NCBI GenBank assembly: GCA_020636915.1
Contig: JACJWV010000013.1
Location: forward strand, 1-64,000
Direction: 5' to 3'
DNA: 64,000 bases
Source: Nocardioides sp.
GTDB lineage: Bacteria > Actinomycetota > Actinomycetes > Propionibacteriales > Nocardioidaceae
Of this stretch, positions 1 to 8,198 are shown piece after piece. A program made the translations under genes and the position numbers. A model generated the notes under the pieces. That model was not told where the DNA came from. It saw only the letters and a list, made by a program, of their open reading frames with translations, and searched no databases. How positions within the stretch are numbered: position 1 is the first letter of the stretch; each line of letters starts with the position of its first letter.

Positions 1-28
1 GGTGGGGACCGCGACTTGGCCGTTGACA

Positions 29-267
29 GCGTCTGCTCGGGTCGAGGTCGTTGCCGGCGCCGCGCCTCGGTTTGACGCTCCTGCGCCGGGCCGAGGGCCT
101 CCGGCGCCCCGAGCGCGAGGTGGGCGCCTGCGGCCGCCTTCGTCCCGGCTCGTCGCTACCTCGCCGGGTCGCCGGTGGCGTCTGCTCGGGTCGAGGTCGT
201 TGCCGGCGCCGCGCCTCGGTCTGACGCTCCTGCGCCGGGCCGAGGGCCTCCGGCGCCTCGAGCGCGA
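29..267. repeat. 90-bp direct duplication in a gene-free stretch
   Basis: Bases 29-118 recur at 178-267 with only two mismatches (72 versus 221, 109 versus 258), 149 bp apart. A shorter shared core containing GGGCCGAGGGCCTC occurs a third time near 280. The surrounding stretch 1-431 has no ORF with a recognisable protein; its open frames translate to Arg/Pro/Gly-rich sequence typical of non-coding high-GC DNA. I see no transposase and no clear terminal repeats. Confidence 0.8.
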
Positions 268-431
268 CGGGACGCTCCGGGCCGAGGGCCTCAGGCGTCC
301 CCGACCGGGGCTCGTCCGACCCGTGCTCATCGGGGACGGGAGGGGCACACTGGGAGACTGAGAACCTTCCGGGCGCGCGGTGCATCTCAAGCGTGACGGG
401 CCCGGTGGGCGGGTCCGGGAGGAGCGCTGGG

Positions 432-950
432 ATGAGGTCGAGGACGGGAGCCGCCGTGCTGGCGGCGATGACGGTGCTGGGGCTGGGGAGCCTGCCGACC
501 GGGGCCGCCCGGGGTGCCGCCCAGGGGGGTGTGGTGGAGTGCTCCAACGCGGAGCTGGTGGCGTCGTACCGGGCCGGTGACGCGGCGATGAGCCACCGGT
601 ACGGGCGCATCGTGTTGCGCAACACCTCCGACCACGCCTGCAGCATCCGGGGGTTCGGCGGCCTGTCCTACGTCGGTGGCGGGGACGGGACCCAGATCGG
701 GGCGCCGGCCGACCGCACCAGGAGCCGGGTCCGCACCATCGTGGTGGACCCGGGCCAGAAGGTGATCAGCCAGGTCGAGGCGACCGTGGCGGGTGCGTAC
801 CCGCGGCACCGGTGCCGGCCGGCGCACGTGGACGGGTTCCGGGTCTACGTCCCGGACGAGACCCACTCGCAGTACGTCGCGCACCCCACCACCGGCTGCC
901 GCAACCACCGGGTTCACTTGCTCGGCCACAAGGCTTACCGTCGACCATGA
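432..950 (+). CDS. secreted DUF4232-type protein
   Basis: A 172-residue exported protein of unknown function. The start at 432 is chosen because GGAGCG sits 7 bases upstream and the N-terminus then reads as a signal peptide: Arg-rich start, hydrophobic run at about 6-20 and small residues (TGAARGAA) around 22-29. The mature part resembles actinobacterial DUF4232 domains: an N-terminal Cys followed by polar residues, a central RIVLRNTSDHACSIRGFGG stretch, and paired Cys residues near the C-terminus suggesting disulphides. The stop overlaps the next start by four bases (ATGA), so the two are probably co-translated. Family assignment is from motif similarity. Confidence 0.75.
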   Translation: MRSRTGAAVLAAMTVLGLGSLPTGAARGAAQGGVVECSNAELVASYRAGDAAMSHRYGRIVLRNTSDHACSIRGFGGLSYVGGGDGTQIGAPADRTRSRVRTIVVDPGQKVISQVEATVAGAYPRHRCRPAHVDGFRVYVPDETHSQYVAHPTTGCRNHRVHLLGHKAYRRP

Positions 951-1231
951 CCGAATCTCGGGAGCAGACCGACGAGCCCACCGACGAGCCCACGGACGGG
1001 CCCACGGACGGGCCCACGGACGGGCCCACGGACGGGCCCACGGACGGGCACAGTGACGAGGAGGTCGAGCAGGAGCGCCAGGAGCGGCTGGACCCTGACA
1101 ACCGGCCGGAGGAGGCGGAGGTCGACAACACCGATCGCGACTTCGACGAGGAGAAGGGGATGTTCACCGACTCCGAGGGTTACGAGGAGGCCGACGAGCG
1201 GTTCCCTGCGATGGGGGAGCAGGGCGCCTGA
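947..1231 (+). CDS. small acidic protein with TDEP/TDGP repeats
   Basis: A 94-residue, very acidic, presumably cytoplasmic protein of unknown function. Residues about 8-34 consist of tandem four-residue units (TDEP, then TDGP repeated), encoded by nearly identical 12-bp DNA units between 968 and 1048, so the repeat number could vary between strains. The C-terminal half (about 35-94) is non-repetitive, rich in Asp/Glu/Arg and likely disordered or helical. It overlaps the preceding secreted-protein gene by four bases, indicating translational coupling. I do not recognise a named family. Confidence 0.7.
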   Translation: MTESREQTDEPTDEPTDGPTDGPTDGPTDGPTDGHSDEEVEQERQERLDPDNRPEEAEVDNTDRDFDEEKGMFTDSEGYEEADERFPAMGEQGA

Positions 1232-1268
1232 TTCCCGCTGGGGGCGGGTGGCCTGAGACAATCGTGGG

Positions 1269-2516
1269 GTGAGCATCCCCACGCAGACCGACGTGCTCGT
1301 CGTCGGCGCCGGCCCCGCCGGGTCGGCGGCCGCGGCGTGGGCGGCCCGCGCCGGGGCGGACGTCGTGATCGTGGACGCCGCCACTTTCCCGCGCGACAAG
1401 ACGTGCGGGGACGGGCTGACGCCGCGCGCGATCGGTGAGCTGCAGCGGCTCGGTCTCGAGGACTGGCTGCGCGCCCACACCGTCAACCGCGGGCTGCGCG
1501 CGCACGGGTTCGGGCAGACCCTGCTGCTGCCGTGGCCCGGCGGGTCGCTGCCCGGCTGGGGCTCGGCCGTCGCCCGGACCGAGCTCGACGACCACCTGCG
1601 CACCACCGCGATCAAGGCCGGCGCGACCGCGGTGGACGGCCACCGTGCGGTGGACGTGCGGATGTCGGGGGACCGGGTCTCGGCCGTGGTGTTCAGGACG
1701 GCCGACGGGCCGGTCGAGATCGGGTGCCGACGGCTGGTCGTCGCCGACGGCGTGCGGTCGCCGCTGGGCAAGGTGCTCGGGCGCGAGTGGCACCGCGAGA
1801 CCGTGTACGGCGTCGCCGGGCGGTCCTACGTCGCCTCGGGCCGCTCCGACGATCCCTGGATCAGCTCTCACCTCGAGCTGCGCGGCGAGGACGGCGCCAT
1901 CCTCTCCGGCTACGGCTGGATCTTCCCGCTCGGCACCGGCGAGGTGAACCTCGGCGTCGGGACGCTGGCCACCGCCAAGCGCCCCGCCGACCTCGCGATC
2001 AAGCCGCTGATGTCCTTCTACGCCGACGAGCGCCGGGCGGAGTTCGAGCTCGGGGACGAGCTGCGGATGCCGACCTCCGCACTGCTGCCGATGGGGGGCG
2101 CGGTCTCCCACGTCGCCGGGCGCAACTGGGCGCTGGTCGGCGACGCTGCGGGGTGCGTGAACCCGCTCAACGGCGAGGGCATCGACTACGGCCTCGAGAC
2201 CGGCCGGCTGGTCGCCGAGCTCCTCGGCGAGCAGGACGCAGACCGGGTCGACCTGGCGACGACGTGGCCGGCCCTGTTGCGCGACCACTACGGCGAGTCC
2301 TTCTCGATCGCGCGCCGGCTGGCCGGACTGGTCACGGTCCCGCGCCTGCTGCCGACCCTCGGCCCGGCCGGGATGCGCTCGGACTGGCTGATGACGCTGG
2401 CCCTGCGCTGGATGGGCAACCTGGTGACCGACGAGGACCGCGACCGCGCCGCCCGGGTGTGGCGCTGGGCCGGCCGACGTTCCCTCGCCCTCGACCACCG
2501 GCCGCCGTTCACCTGA
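1269..2516 (+). CDS. menJ: menaquinone isoprenyl-tail reductase, geranylgeranyl-reductase family
   Basis: A 415-residue flavoprotein predicted to saturate an isoprene unit of the menaquinone side chain, a modification typical of actinobacterial MK(H2)/MK(H4). The N-terminal dinucleotide-binding motif VVGAGPAGSAAAAW (about 10-23), the FPRDKTCGDGLTPRA segment after beta 2, and the FAD-contacting GDAAGCVNPLNGEGIDYGLE near residue 295 are all present. From memory the sequence closely follows mycobacterial MenJ (Rv0561c) along its length, including the C-terminal DRRPPFS-like end. Start GTG 1269 has a GACAAT hexamer 6 bases upstream (1257-1262), fitting a leaderless transcript. The TGA overlaps the next ATG. 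Other geranylgeranyl reductases act on chlorophyll or archaeal lipids, less likely here. Confidence 0.85.
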   Translation: MSIPTQTDVLVVGAGPAGSAAAAWAARAGADVVIVDAATFPRDKTCGDGLTPRAIGELQRLGLEDWLRAHTVNRGLRAHGFGQTLLLPWPGGSLPGWGSAVARTELDDHLRTTAIKAGATAVDGHRAVDVRMSGDRVSAVVFRTADGPVEIGCRRLVVADGVRSPLGKVLGREWHRETVYGVAGRSYVASGRSDDPWISSHLELRGEDGAILSGYGWIFPLGTGEVNLGVGTLATAKRPADLAIKPLMSFYADERRAEFELGDELRMPTSALLPMGGAVSHVAGRNWALVGDAAGCVNPLNGEGIDYGLETGRLVAELLGEQDADRVDLATTWPALLRDHYGESFSIARRLAGLVTVPRLLPTLGPAGMRSDWLMTLALRWMGNLVTDEDRDRAARVWRWAGRRSLALDHRPPFT

Positions 2517-3415
2517 TGGTGGGACTTCCCCAGCGGCAGCGGGTCGCGGCGTACGCCGTGATCCTCCGCGACGGCGACATCCTGCTCAGCCGGCTGGCCG
2601 CCTCGGTGACACCCGACGAGCTGTGGACCCTGCCCGGTGGCGGGCTCGACCACGGCGAGGACCCGCGGGACGCGGTGGTGCGGGAGATCCACGAGGAGAC
2701 CGGGCTCGAGGCCACCGTCGGTGAGACCGCCCGGGTCTACTCCGCACACCTGCCGGGGGTGTGGCGCGAGGGGCGACGGGTGGACGCCCACGCGCTGCGG
2801 ATCGTGTATGACGGGTGGGTGCCCGTCGACGCTCCGGCGCCACGGGTCCTCGAGGTCGGCGGGTCGACCGTCGAGGCGGCGTGGAAGCCGGTCAGCGCGG
2901 TGCTCGACGGGTCGGTCCCGGTCGCGGCCATGGTGCTCGAGGCGCTCGCCGACCACCGCCCGTCCCAGCTCCAGCGGCTCGCGGCGTACGCGTTCGTCAC
3001 CCGCGACGCCGAGCTGCTGCTGACCCGGATCTCCCCCAGGGGCCACCACAGCGGATCCTGGACGCTGCCCGGTGGCGGGGTCGAGCACGGCGAGTCACCT
3101 CGGTCGGCGGTGGTCCGGGAGGTGCGCGAGGAGTGCGGGGTCGAGGCCGCGATCGGCGAGCTGCTGACCGTCCACGACGTGCACTTCGAGGGGACCGCGC
3201 CCTCGGGACGTCGCGAGGACTTCCACGGCGTCCACCTGGTCTTCGAGGCCACGATCCCCGAGGACGCCGAGCCGCGGGTCGCCGAGACCGGTGGCACCAC
3301 CGACGCCGTGGCGTGGGTGCCGCTCACGACGGTCGAGGCCGGCGACCTGCCGGTGCTCGACGTCGTCACCGAGGCGCTCAGGGCAGTGGCGCAGCCGCGA
3401 TCTCGCAGAGGTTGA
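2516..3415 (+). CDS. tandem double-Nudix hydrolase
   Basis: A 299-residue protein made of two complete Nudix domains. Each carries a full Nudix box of the G-x5-E-x7-REUxEExGU type: about residues 42-64 (ending REIHEETGL) and 187-209 (ending REVREECGV). Each half starts with a similar RLAAYA-V-RD strand, so the gene arose by internal duplication. Both boxes keep the metal-binding glutamates, so both halves may hydrolyse nucleoside-diphosphate derivatives; substrates are unknown. The start overlaps the menJ stop (TGATG), implying co-expression. The last 38 bases overlap the convergent gene ending at 3378. Confidence 0.85.
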   Translation: MVGLPQRQRVAAYAVILRDGDILLSRLAASVTPDELWTLPGGGLDHGEDPRDAVVREIHEETGLEATVGETARVYSAHLPGVWREGRRVDAHALRIVYDGWVPVDAPAPRVLEVGGSTVEAAWKPVSAVLDGSVPVAAMVLEALADHRPSQLQRLAAYAFVTRDAELLLTRISPRGHHSGSWTLPGGGVEHGESPRSAVVREVREECGVEAAIGELLTVHDVHFEGTAPSGRREDFHGVHLVFEATIPEDAEPRVAETGGTTDAVAWVPLTTVEAGDLPVLDVVTEALRAVAQPRSRRG

Positions 3416-4397
3416 GCTCTGGTCTCCGCTTGTTGTTGAGGACGGCGTAGGACGACACCGCCCAGGCCTGCTTGACGCCGTTCACCGACCACCAGATGCG
3501 CATCATCCCGTTCCTGGGCATGCGCACCGGTCCGAGCAGCCCGGTCACCGGGTCCCAGGTGAGGTCGTCGTAGTCCTCGAAGATGTCGGGATTGTTGACG
3601 CTCCCCTCACCCTGGACGACCTCGTAGTCCATGTAGGACGCCGGGTCGTCGGTCTTGAGGGCGATGGTCGGCCGCTCGTCCTGGTCGCCGGTCTCGCAGC
3701 TCAGCTGAGCTTCTCCGAACCCAGCGATCGGCGAGGTGCTGCTCGTGCTGCTCTGGGCCTCGTCGCTGCCGTGCCAGCTCAGCCCGAACTGCCTGTCGGT
3801 GTCGGTGTTGAGCTCCAGCGTCATCTTGCAGAACTGGCTACCGGGGTAGGCGAAGCGCTCCCAGTACCACGTCAACCGGAACGCCGTCGCCGGAACGCCC
3901 AGCACGCCGCCGCCGGGCTGGTTGCGTCCCGGCCGCTTGCTGATGACGCCGTAGGCCGTGCCCTTCTCGAAGTCCTCGATCGGGGTCTTCTGGTTCAGGC
4001 CCTCGTGCGCCTGCGAGCCGGTGCCGCCCTTGCCGTCGTCAGCCGCGGTCGCGTAGGTGTAGACGCGGACGTTCTTGACCGCGACCCGGTCGGTGCCGTC
4101 CTTGGTCTCGAACTTGGCCAGCCACATCTGATTCTCGGCACGGCGGTCCGCCGCGTGCATCCGGATCATCGTGCTGTTGGGCCGGCAGACCAGGTCGACC
4201 TGCCCGACGCCGGGGACGTCCGCGGTCTTCACGTACTTCGGCTTCTTCTGCCACCCCTGCCACTGCACGGTGATCTTCTTCGACTGCTGCACCGCCCGGG
4301 GCGCAGCCGGTCCGCCGGCGTACGTCGGCGCGACACCGATCGTCGCCAGCACCAGCGCCAGCGATGCGGTGAGCAGCACCAGGGGGTGACGGGTCAT
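3378..4397 (-). CDS. secreted protein of unknown function, last gene of the polysaccharide-type operon
   Basis: A 339-residue exported protein. Residues 1-27 form a signal peptide ending in APTYAG. The mature protein is polar, Trp/Tyr-containing, with a few Cys (about 71, 193, 233, 331) that could form disulphides, and no recognised domain. Its ATG overlaps the stop of the upstream PstS-like gene by four bases (ATGA), so it is the last member of the seven-gene minus-strand operon. Its 3' end overlaps the convergent Nudix gene by 38 bp. A role in the extracellular part of the polysaccharide system is inferred only from the operon. Confidence 0.75.
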   Translation of the reverse strand: MTRHPLVLLTASLALVLATIGVAPTYAGGPAAPRAVQQSKKITVQWQGWQKKPKYVKTADVPGVGQVDLVCRPNSTMIRMHAADRRAENQMWLAKFETKDGTDRVAVKNVRVYTYATAADDGKGGTGSQAHEGLNQKTPIEDFEKGTAYGVISKRPGRNQPGGGVLGVPATAFRLTWYWERFAYPGSQFCKMTLELNTDTDRQFGLSWHGSDEAQSSTSSTSPIAGFGEAQLSCETGDQDERPTIALKTDDPASYMDYEVVQGEGSVNNPDIFEDYDDLTWDPVTGLLGPVRMPRNGMMRIWWSVNGVKQAWAVSSYAVLNNKRRPELNLCEIAAAPLP

Positions 4398-5848
4398 CGA
4401 GCAGGATTCTCGCTCTGCACGGGCTGAGGAGGCGCGGTGCCCGTGGTCACGGTCTCGGGCGCGTAGAGCTGCGGCTGTTTCTCACCGGTCAGCCACTGCT
4501 GCTGCAGCTGCACGGTCTGGTTGGAGAGGGACACCAGGTTGTTGGCGACTGCCAGGGACTGGGCCGTGCGCAGGTAGTGCTGCATGAAGTCGCGGACCTC
4601 GGCCCGGGCCAGGGACCGGGTCGTGGTCGTGATCAGCAGCTGCCGGGCCAGCGGGTACTCACCGCTGGTGATGGTGCGCTGGCTGGGGAAGATGCAGTTC
4701 ATCCGGCCGCCGGGCTCGGTGATCTCGAAGGGCCGGAGCTGGTCCTCGAAGAGCTCGTAGTAGCTGAACCGGAAGTACGCCACGTGACCGCGGTAGCGGT
4801 TGTAGGCGTTGCGGGCGTCGTTGACGGTGCGCCAGCGGGCGTTGACCTTGCGGTAGTGCGCGACCGCAGCGTTGTAGCGGATCACGGCCTTGCTGCGGCG
4901 GACGTAGGCCGCGTCCACGCGCGCCTGGTCCTTGGCCTTGTCAGCAGGGCTGCGCTTGTCCCGGATGCCCTTGGCCCGCTCGGCCAGCGCGACCGCCAGC
5001 TCCTCACGGGCGGCCAGGAGCTCCTGGCGGGCGTCCTGGACCGCCTGGTCGGCCTGGGCGCGCAGGCGCGAGGCGTCGTCGAAGCGCGCCGCGCGCTCGC
5101 GCATCCACGGCCGGCCCACCACGAACAGCCTGGCGGCCTCGTCGGACTGGGCGAGGTAGTAGTCGGAGCGCAGGTCGACCCGGGAGGGCTCGGGGGAGCC
5201 CAGGACGTTGCGCCCGAAGAACGCGAAGCCCTCGTTGGTGGGGTCGGGGCCTCCGACCCGCAGGGGGACGTCGTCGTAGTTGAGCGGGTCCTGGCTCCAG
5301 TTGGTCAGCGGCGAGCCGGCTCGCCAGATGTCGCGGACCTGGTCGGTGCTCAGGCAGTCGGCACCGACGTCGGTCTCCGACTTGATGGCGACGACGATCG
5401 CCTCGGCTGCGACCTGGAACTGGACGACGTCGAGCCCGACGGCCTGGCAGGCCTCCCACTCGGCGCGGCTGATCGGGCGGGCGGAGTCCACCAGGTCGAT
5501 CTGCCCGGCGCACAGCTCCTGGAAGGCCTGGTCCTCCCCGTTGGTGCCGACGCGCACGTCGGCCGCGTTGGGCGTCGCTTCATAGATCGCCACCTCGCGC
5601 TGGGTCAGCGAGCCGTTCGCCACGCCGTCGACGTCGACGACACCCGAGGGTCGCGCCGGCAGCTGCGCATAGGCGCGGTCGATGTCCTTCTGCGCGGCCT
5701 GCTGCGCCGAGAAGTCGTCGGCCTGGCCCTGGTTGACCGTGTCCGTCGCCTCTTGCGAGGGGTCGGAGCAGGCGGTCAGGAGGGCGAGGGAGACGGCAGC
5801 GACGGCGAGCGACCCGGTCAGGCGGGTGCGACGCGAGTGCTTGGTCAT
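4394..5848 (-). CDS. PstS-like lipoprotein with inserted coiled coil
   Basis: A 484-residue lipoprotein. The signal peptide ends in the lipobox LLTAC (Cys27). Residues about 95-245 and 355-450 resemble phosphate-type periplasmic binding proteins: CAGQIDLVDSARPIS (113-127) corresponds to the usual IDxxDxSRP segment and SGEYPLARQLLI (395-406) to the YPLxRPL segment. Between them residues about 248-345 are an Arg/Ala/Glu-rich, heptad-like helical insertion not found in ordinary PstS. No pst transporter genes are nearby; the gene is embedded between other exported or membrane proteins with 1-4 base overlaps. It may therefore be a structural or sensing subunit rather than a phosphate receptor. Family assignment is by motif; the role is inference. 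Confidence 0.7.
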   Translation of the reverse strand: MTKHSRRTRLTGSLAVAAVSLALLTACSDPSQEATDTVNQGQADDFSAQQAAQKDIDRAYAQLPARPSGVVDVDGVANGSLTQREVAIYEATPNAADVRVGTNGEDQAFQELCAGQIDLVDSARPISRAEWEACQAVGLDVVQFQVAAEAIVVAIKSETDVGADCLSTDQVRDIWRAGSPLTNWSQDPLNYDDVPLRVGGPDPTNEGFAFFGRNVLGSPEPSRVDLRSDYYLAQSDEAARLFVVGRPWMRERAARFDDASRLRAQADQAVQDARQELLAAREELAVALAERAKGIRDKRSPADKAKDQARVDAAYVRRSKAVIRYNAAVAHYRKVNARWRTVNDARNAYNRYRGHVAYFRFSYYELFEDQLRPFEITEPGGRMNCIFPSQRTITSGEYPLARQLLITTTTRSLARAEVRDFMQHYLRTAQSLAVANNLVSLSNQTVQLQQQWLTGEKQPQLYAPETVTTGTAPPQPVQSENPAR

Positions 5849-7077
5849 CACGGGCTCACCTCCACGGTCAGCGTGCTGGTCGGCGAGCTGGTCGGCGACG
5901 GCGTGCTGCTCGACGAGGGCTGCCCGCTCGGAGACGTGCTCGGGCTGACGAGGACGACGTCGTCCTCCTCCGGTGGGTAGTGGTAGGTCTGCCCGATCGG
6001 CAGCACCTCGAAGTCGTTGAGCGTCAGGCCCTGCAGCTCGTTGCCCTTGATCATGGTGTCGGTCACGTTGCGCTGGGCGTACAGCGTGGGCACGGCGGCA
6101 CGGTCGACGACGATGGCGCCGTACGTGCGCAGGCAGGCGACGATCGCGTCGGACATCCGCTGCTGGGCCTTGGTGAGCTTGATCAGCTTGCCGGTGATCG
6201 GGTCTCGCGGCTTCGGGAGCACGACGTCCCGCTTGAGCCGGATCCGGGCGCCCTCGGGGATGGAGGAGGGTCGGCCGTTGCCGTCGGTGGAGGACGCCGG
6301 CTGGACGAAGATGCCGACGGCCGGGCCAGGCACGCTGATCGCCAGCGCGTGCTGGATCTCGCCGGACTGGAGCTCGCCGGGCCGGATCAGGCCGGCGAAC
6401 AGCGGCAGGCCGGAACCGCGCGCCGCCTCGGTCCAGGGCGCGCTGTAGCCGGGACCGTTGAGGTCCCACTTGCGCATGAAGTTGTAGGAGATCGTGTCGT
6501 CGTCCTCGCGACGGGCGCGCCACAGGTCGTAGGCGACCGAGGCTGAGGTGTCGAACACCGTGTACCAGCCGTCGTAGCGCGGGTCCGGGTCGACGTCGTC
6601 CGGGATGTTCAGCGTCGTCGTGTTCGAGCCGTCACCGCACACGAGCTGCCGGCAGACCAGCTGCGTCGGCCGGCCGCCGGCCACCACCGGGACGGTCCAG
6701 CGGTAGGTGTTGATGTAGAGACCGTCGTCGACCAGGTTGCGGACCTGGGTGATCACGTTGGAGTTGGGGAGCTCGGTGACGCCGACCCGCTCCTGGGCGA
6801 AGTGGATCATCCGGTCCGAGTGCGGATCCACCTTGAGGGAGTCGATGCGGTGGTTCCAGGGGGAGCTGTCGTTGAAGAAGCGTCGCTCGGGCACGACGAC
6901 GTTGTTCGCCTCGTTGGGATCCACCGTCACGACGACGTTGCCGCCGGCGCTGGTGTTGTCGTTGCTGGTGTCGTCGCTGCCCCCGCAGCCGGCCAGCAGG
7001 AGGGCGGTCGCGGCGGTCAGCACCAGCATGACGTGGGTACGGCGGCGCAGGGTCGGGCTCCTCAGGCTGGTGCTCAC
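5848..7077 (-). CDS. lipoprotein of unknown family in the polysaccharide-type operon
   Basis: About 409 residues. Start chosen at GTG 7077 because it gives a GTGA overlap with the upstream stop and has AGGGG 10 bases upstream; an in-frame GTG at 7086 is the alternative. The N-terminus has Arg residues, a hydrophobic run and the lipobox LLAGC followed by GGSDD. The body contains an SSPWNHRID segment, a WDLNGPGYSAPWTEAARGSG stretch and RPGELQSGEIQHALA, a combination I associate with uncharacterised secreted actinobacterial proteins. The C-terminus ends in a Ser/Thr/Pro-rich tail. Its stop shares a base with the next start (TGATG). Confidence 0.7.
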   Translation of the reverse strand: MSTSLRSPTLRRRTHVMLVLTAATALLLAGCGGSDDTSNDNTSAGGNVVVTVDPNEANNVVVPERRFFNDSSPWNHRIDSLKVDPHSDRMIHFAQERVGVTELPNSNVITQVRNLVDDGLYINTYRWTVPVVAGGRPTQLVCRQLVCGDGSNTTTLNIPDDVDPDPRYDGWYTVFDTSASVAYDLWRARREDDDTISYNFMRKWDLNGPGYSAPWTEAARGSGLPLFAGLIRPGELQSGEIQHALAISVPGPAVGIFVQPASSTDGNGRPSSIPEGARIRLKRDVVLPKPRDPITGKLIKLTKAQQRMSDAIVACLRTYGAIVVDRAAVPTLYAQRNVTDTMIKGNELQGLTLNDFEVLPIGQTYHYPPEEDDVVLVSPSTSPSGQPSSSSTPSPTSSPTSTLTVEVSP

Positions 7078-8198
7078 GTGGACCACGCCCCTGTCCCCCG
7101 GCTGCGGTTCAGCGTGGCGTCGGTCGCGTCAGCCACCCGCGAGACGGCGTCGCCGAGCACGGCGAGGTGGTGGCCTCGGTCGGCGGGGTCGACCTGGTCG
7201 TCGTCGATCTCGCCCGCGCGCAGCCGAGCCGCGGTGACGATCGCGTGCGCCTCGCGTCGCGACTGGAGCCGGATCAGCTCGGCGTCCAGCTCCGCCTGCG
7301 CGGTGACCAGCTCGTAGCGGCGGGTCGCCTCGAGCTCCATGGCCTCGAGGTGGCGCAGGGTCGCCTGCTCGGCCTCCCGCATCCGGGTGATGACGTCGGC
7401 GGCGATCTCGTCGACGCTGCGGCCGACGTCGACGATGCGGCCGTCCGCCGTCTGTTCCAGGCCCGGAACGGTGGCGACCGGTGGCGCGAAGGTCGGCGGC
7501 AGCTCGCTGCTGACGGTGTGGACTGGCTCGGGGACCGGCACGGTGACCGGCGCGGGGACGGGTTCGACCGCCGCCGGTGCGGGCGGGACCGGCGCGACGG
7601 CCGGCGCCGGGGGCAGCACCAGGGTCGGCGCCTCGACGACCGGCTCGGTCAGCTCGACCGGTGCGGCCAGCTCGACGGGTGCGACCGGCTCGACCGCTTC
7701 GGCTGGCTCGACCGCTTCGGCTGGCTCGCCCGACTCGCCCGACTCGCCCGGCTCCGGCTCTCGCGGTCGCTTGGGCCGCCGCGCCTTCTTCGTGCGCTGC
7801 TTCGGTGCGACCGGCGCCGGGGCGGGCTCCGGGGCGGGTCCGGCGAGGGGTGCGGGGTCCGGCTCGACCGCGGGATCCGCGGGATCCGTCGCGAGCTCGG
7901 CGACGGGTTCCGGGGCGGGCTCGGGCTCCGGGTCGGGGTCCGGGTCGGGGTCGGCCGTGTCTTCGGGCTCGGGCACGGGCGCCGACTGGGCGGCCGCCTG
8001 GGCGGACCGTCGCTCGGCCTCGCGACGGGCCCGGACGCTCTCGGGCCGCGGCGTCACCGACGCCGGCGCCGCGGTCGCGGCCGCGCCGAGGGTGGCCGTG
8101 AAGTCGACCTGCCCGATGCGCCCGTCGCCGGAGAGCGCCGAGAGCACGTCGTCGACCGACGGCGGCGGGGTGATGGGGGCCTGGCGCTGGTCAGCCAT
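7074..8198 (-). CDS. Pro/Glu-rich cytoplasmic protein with C-terminal coiled coil
   Basis: A 374-residue protein without a signal or membrane segment. Residues about 1-65 are a moderately ordered N-terminus; about 70-240 are a long low-complexity region of Pro, Glu, Ala and Asp (for example DPDPDPDPEPEPAPEP); about 255-345 form a predicted long helix with heptads (DEIAADVITRMREAEQATLR, then repeated Glu/Leu/Arg blocks). The layout is reminiscent of polar scaffold or DivIVA-like proteins, but no signature motif is present. Start overlaps the upstream membrane gene stop (TGATG); the 3' end overlaps the next gene by four bases. It may scaffold the membrane glycosyltransferases; this is inference. 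Confidence 0.65.
   Translation of the reverse strand: MADQRQAPITPPPSVDDVLSALSGDGRIGQVDFTATLGAAATAAPASVTPRPESVRARREAERRSAQAAAQSAPVPEPEDTADPDPDPDPEPEPAPEPVAELATDPADPAVEPDPAPLAGPAPEPAPAPVAPKQRTKKARRPKRPREPEPGESGESGEPAEAVEPAEAVEPVAPVELAAPVELTEPVVEAPTLVLPPAPAVAPVPPAPAAVEPVPAPVTVPVPEPVHTVSSELPPTFAPPVATVPGLEQTADGRIVDVGRSVDEIAADVITRMREAEQATLRHLEAMELEATRRYELVTAQAELDAELIRLQSRREAHAIVTAARLRAGEIDDDQVDPADRGHHLAVLGDAVSRVADATDATLNRSRGTGAWST

Noticed and set aside
2..396. Overlapping 119- and 73-codon frames at the window start
   Set aside because: Both are made largely of the duplicated non-coding unit, lack ribosome sites and have no recognisable protein.
1532..2515. Long N-terminal extension of the Nudix protein through menJ
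   Set aside because: The extension is out of frame with menJ and Arg-rich; the ATG at 2516 has the standard TGATG overlap and begins the first Nudix domain.
4394..5848. Ordinary phosphate-binding protein PstS
   Set aside because: No pstCAB genes are present and a 100-residue coiled coil interrupts the fold; only the distant family relation is kept.
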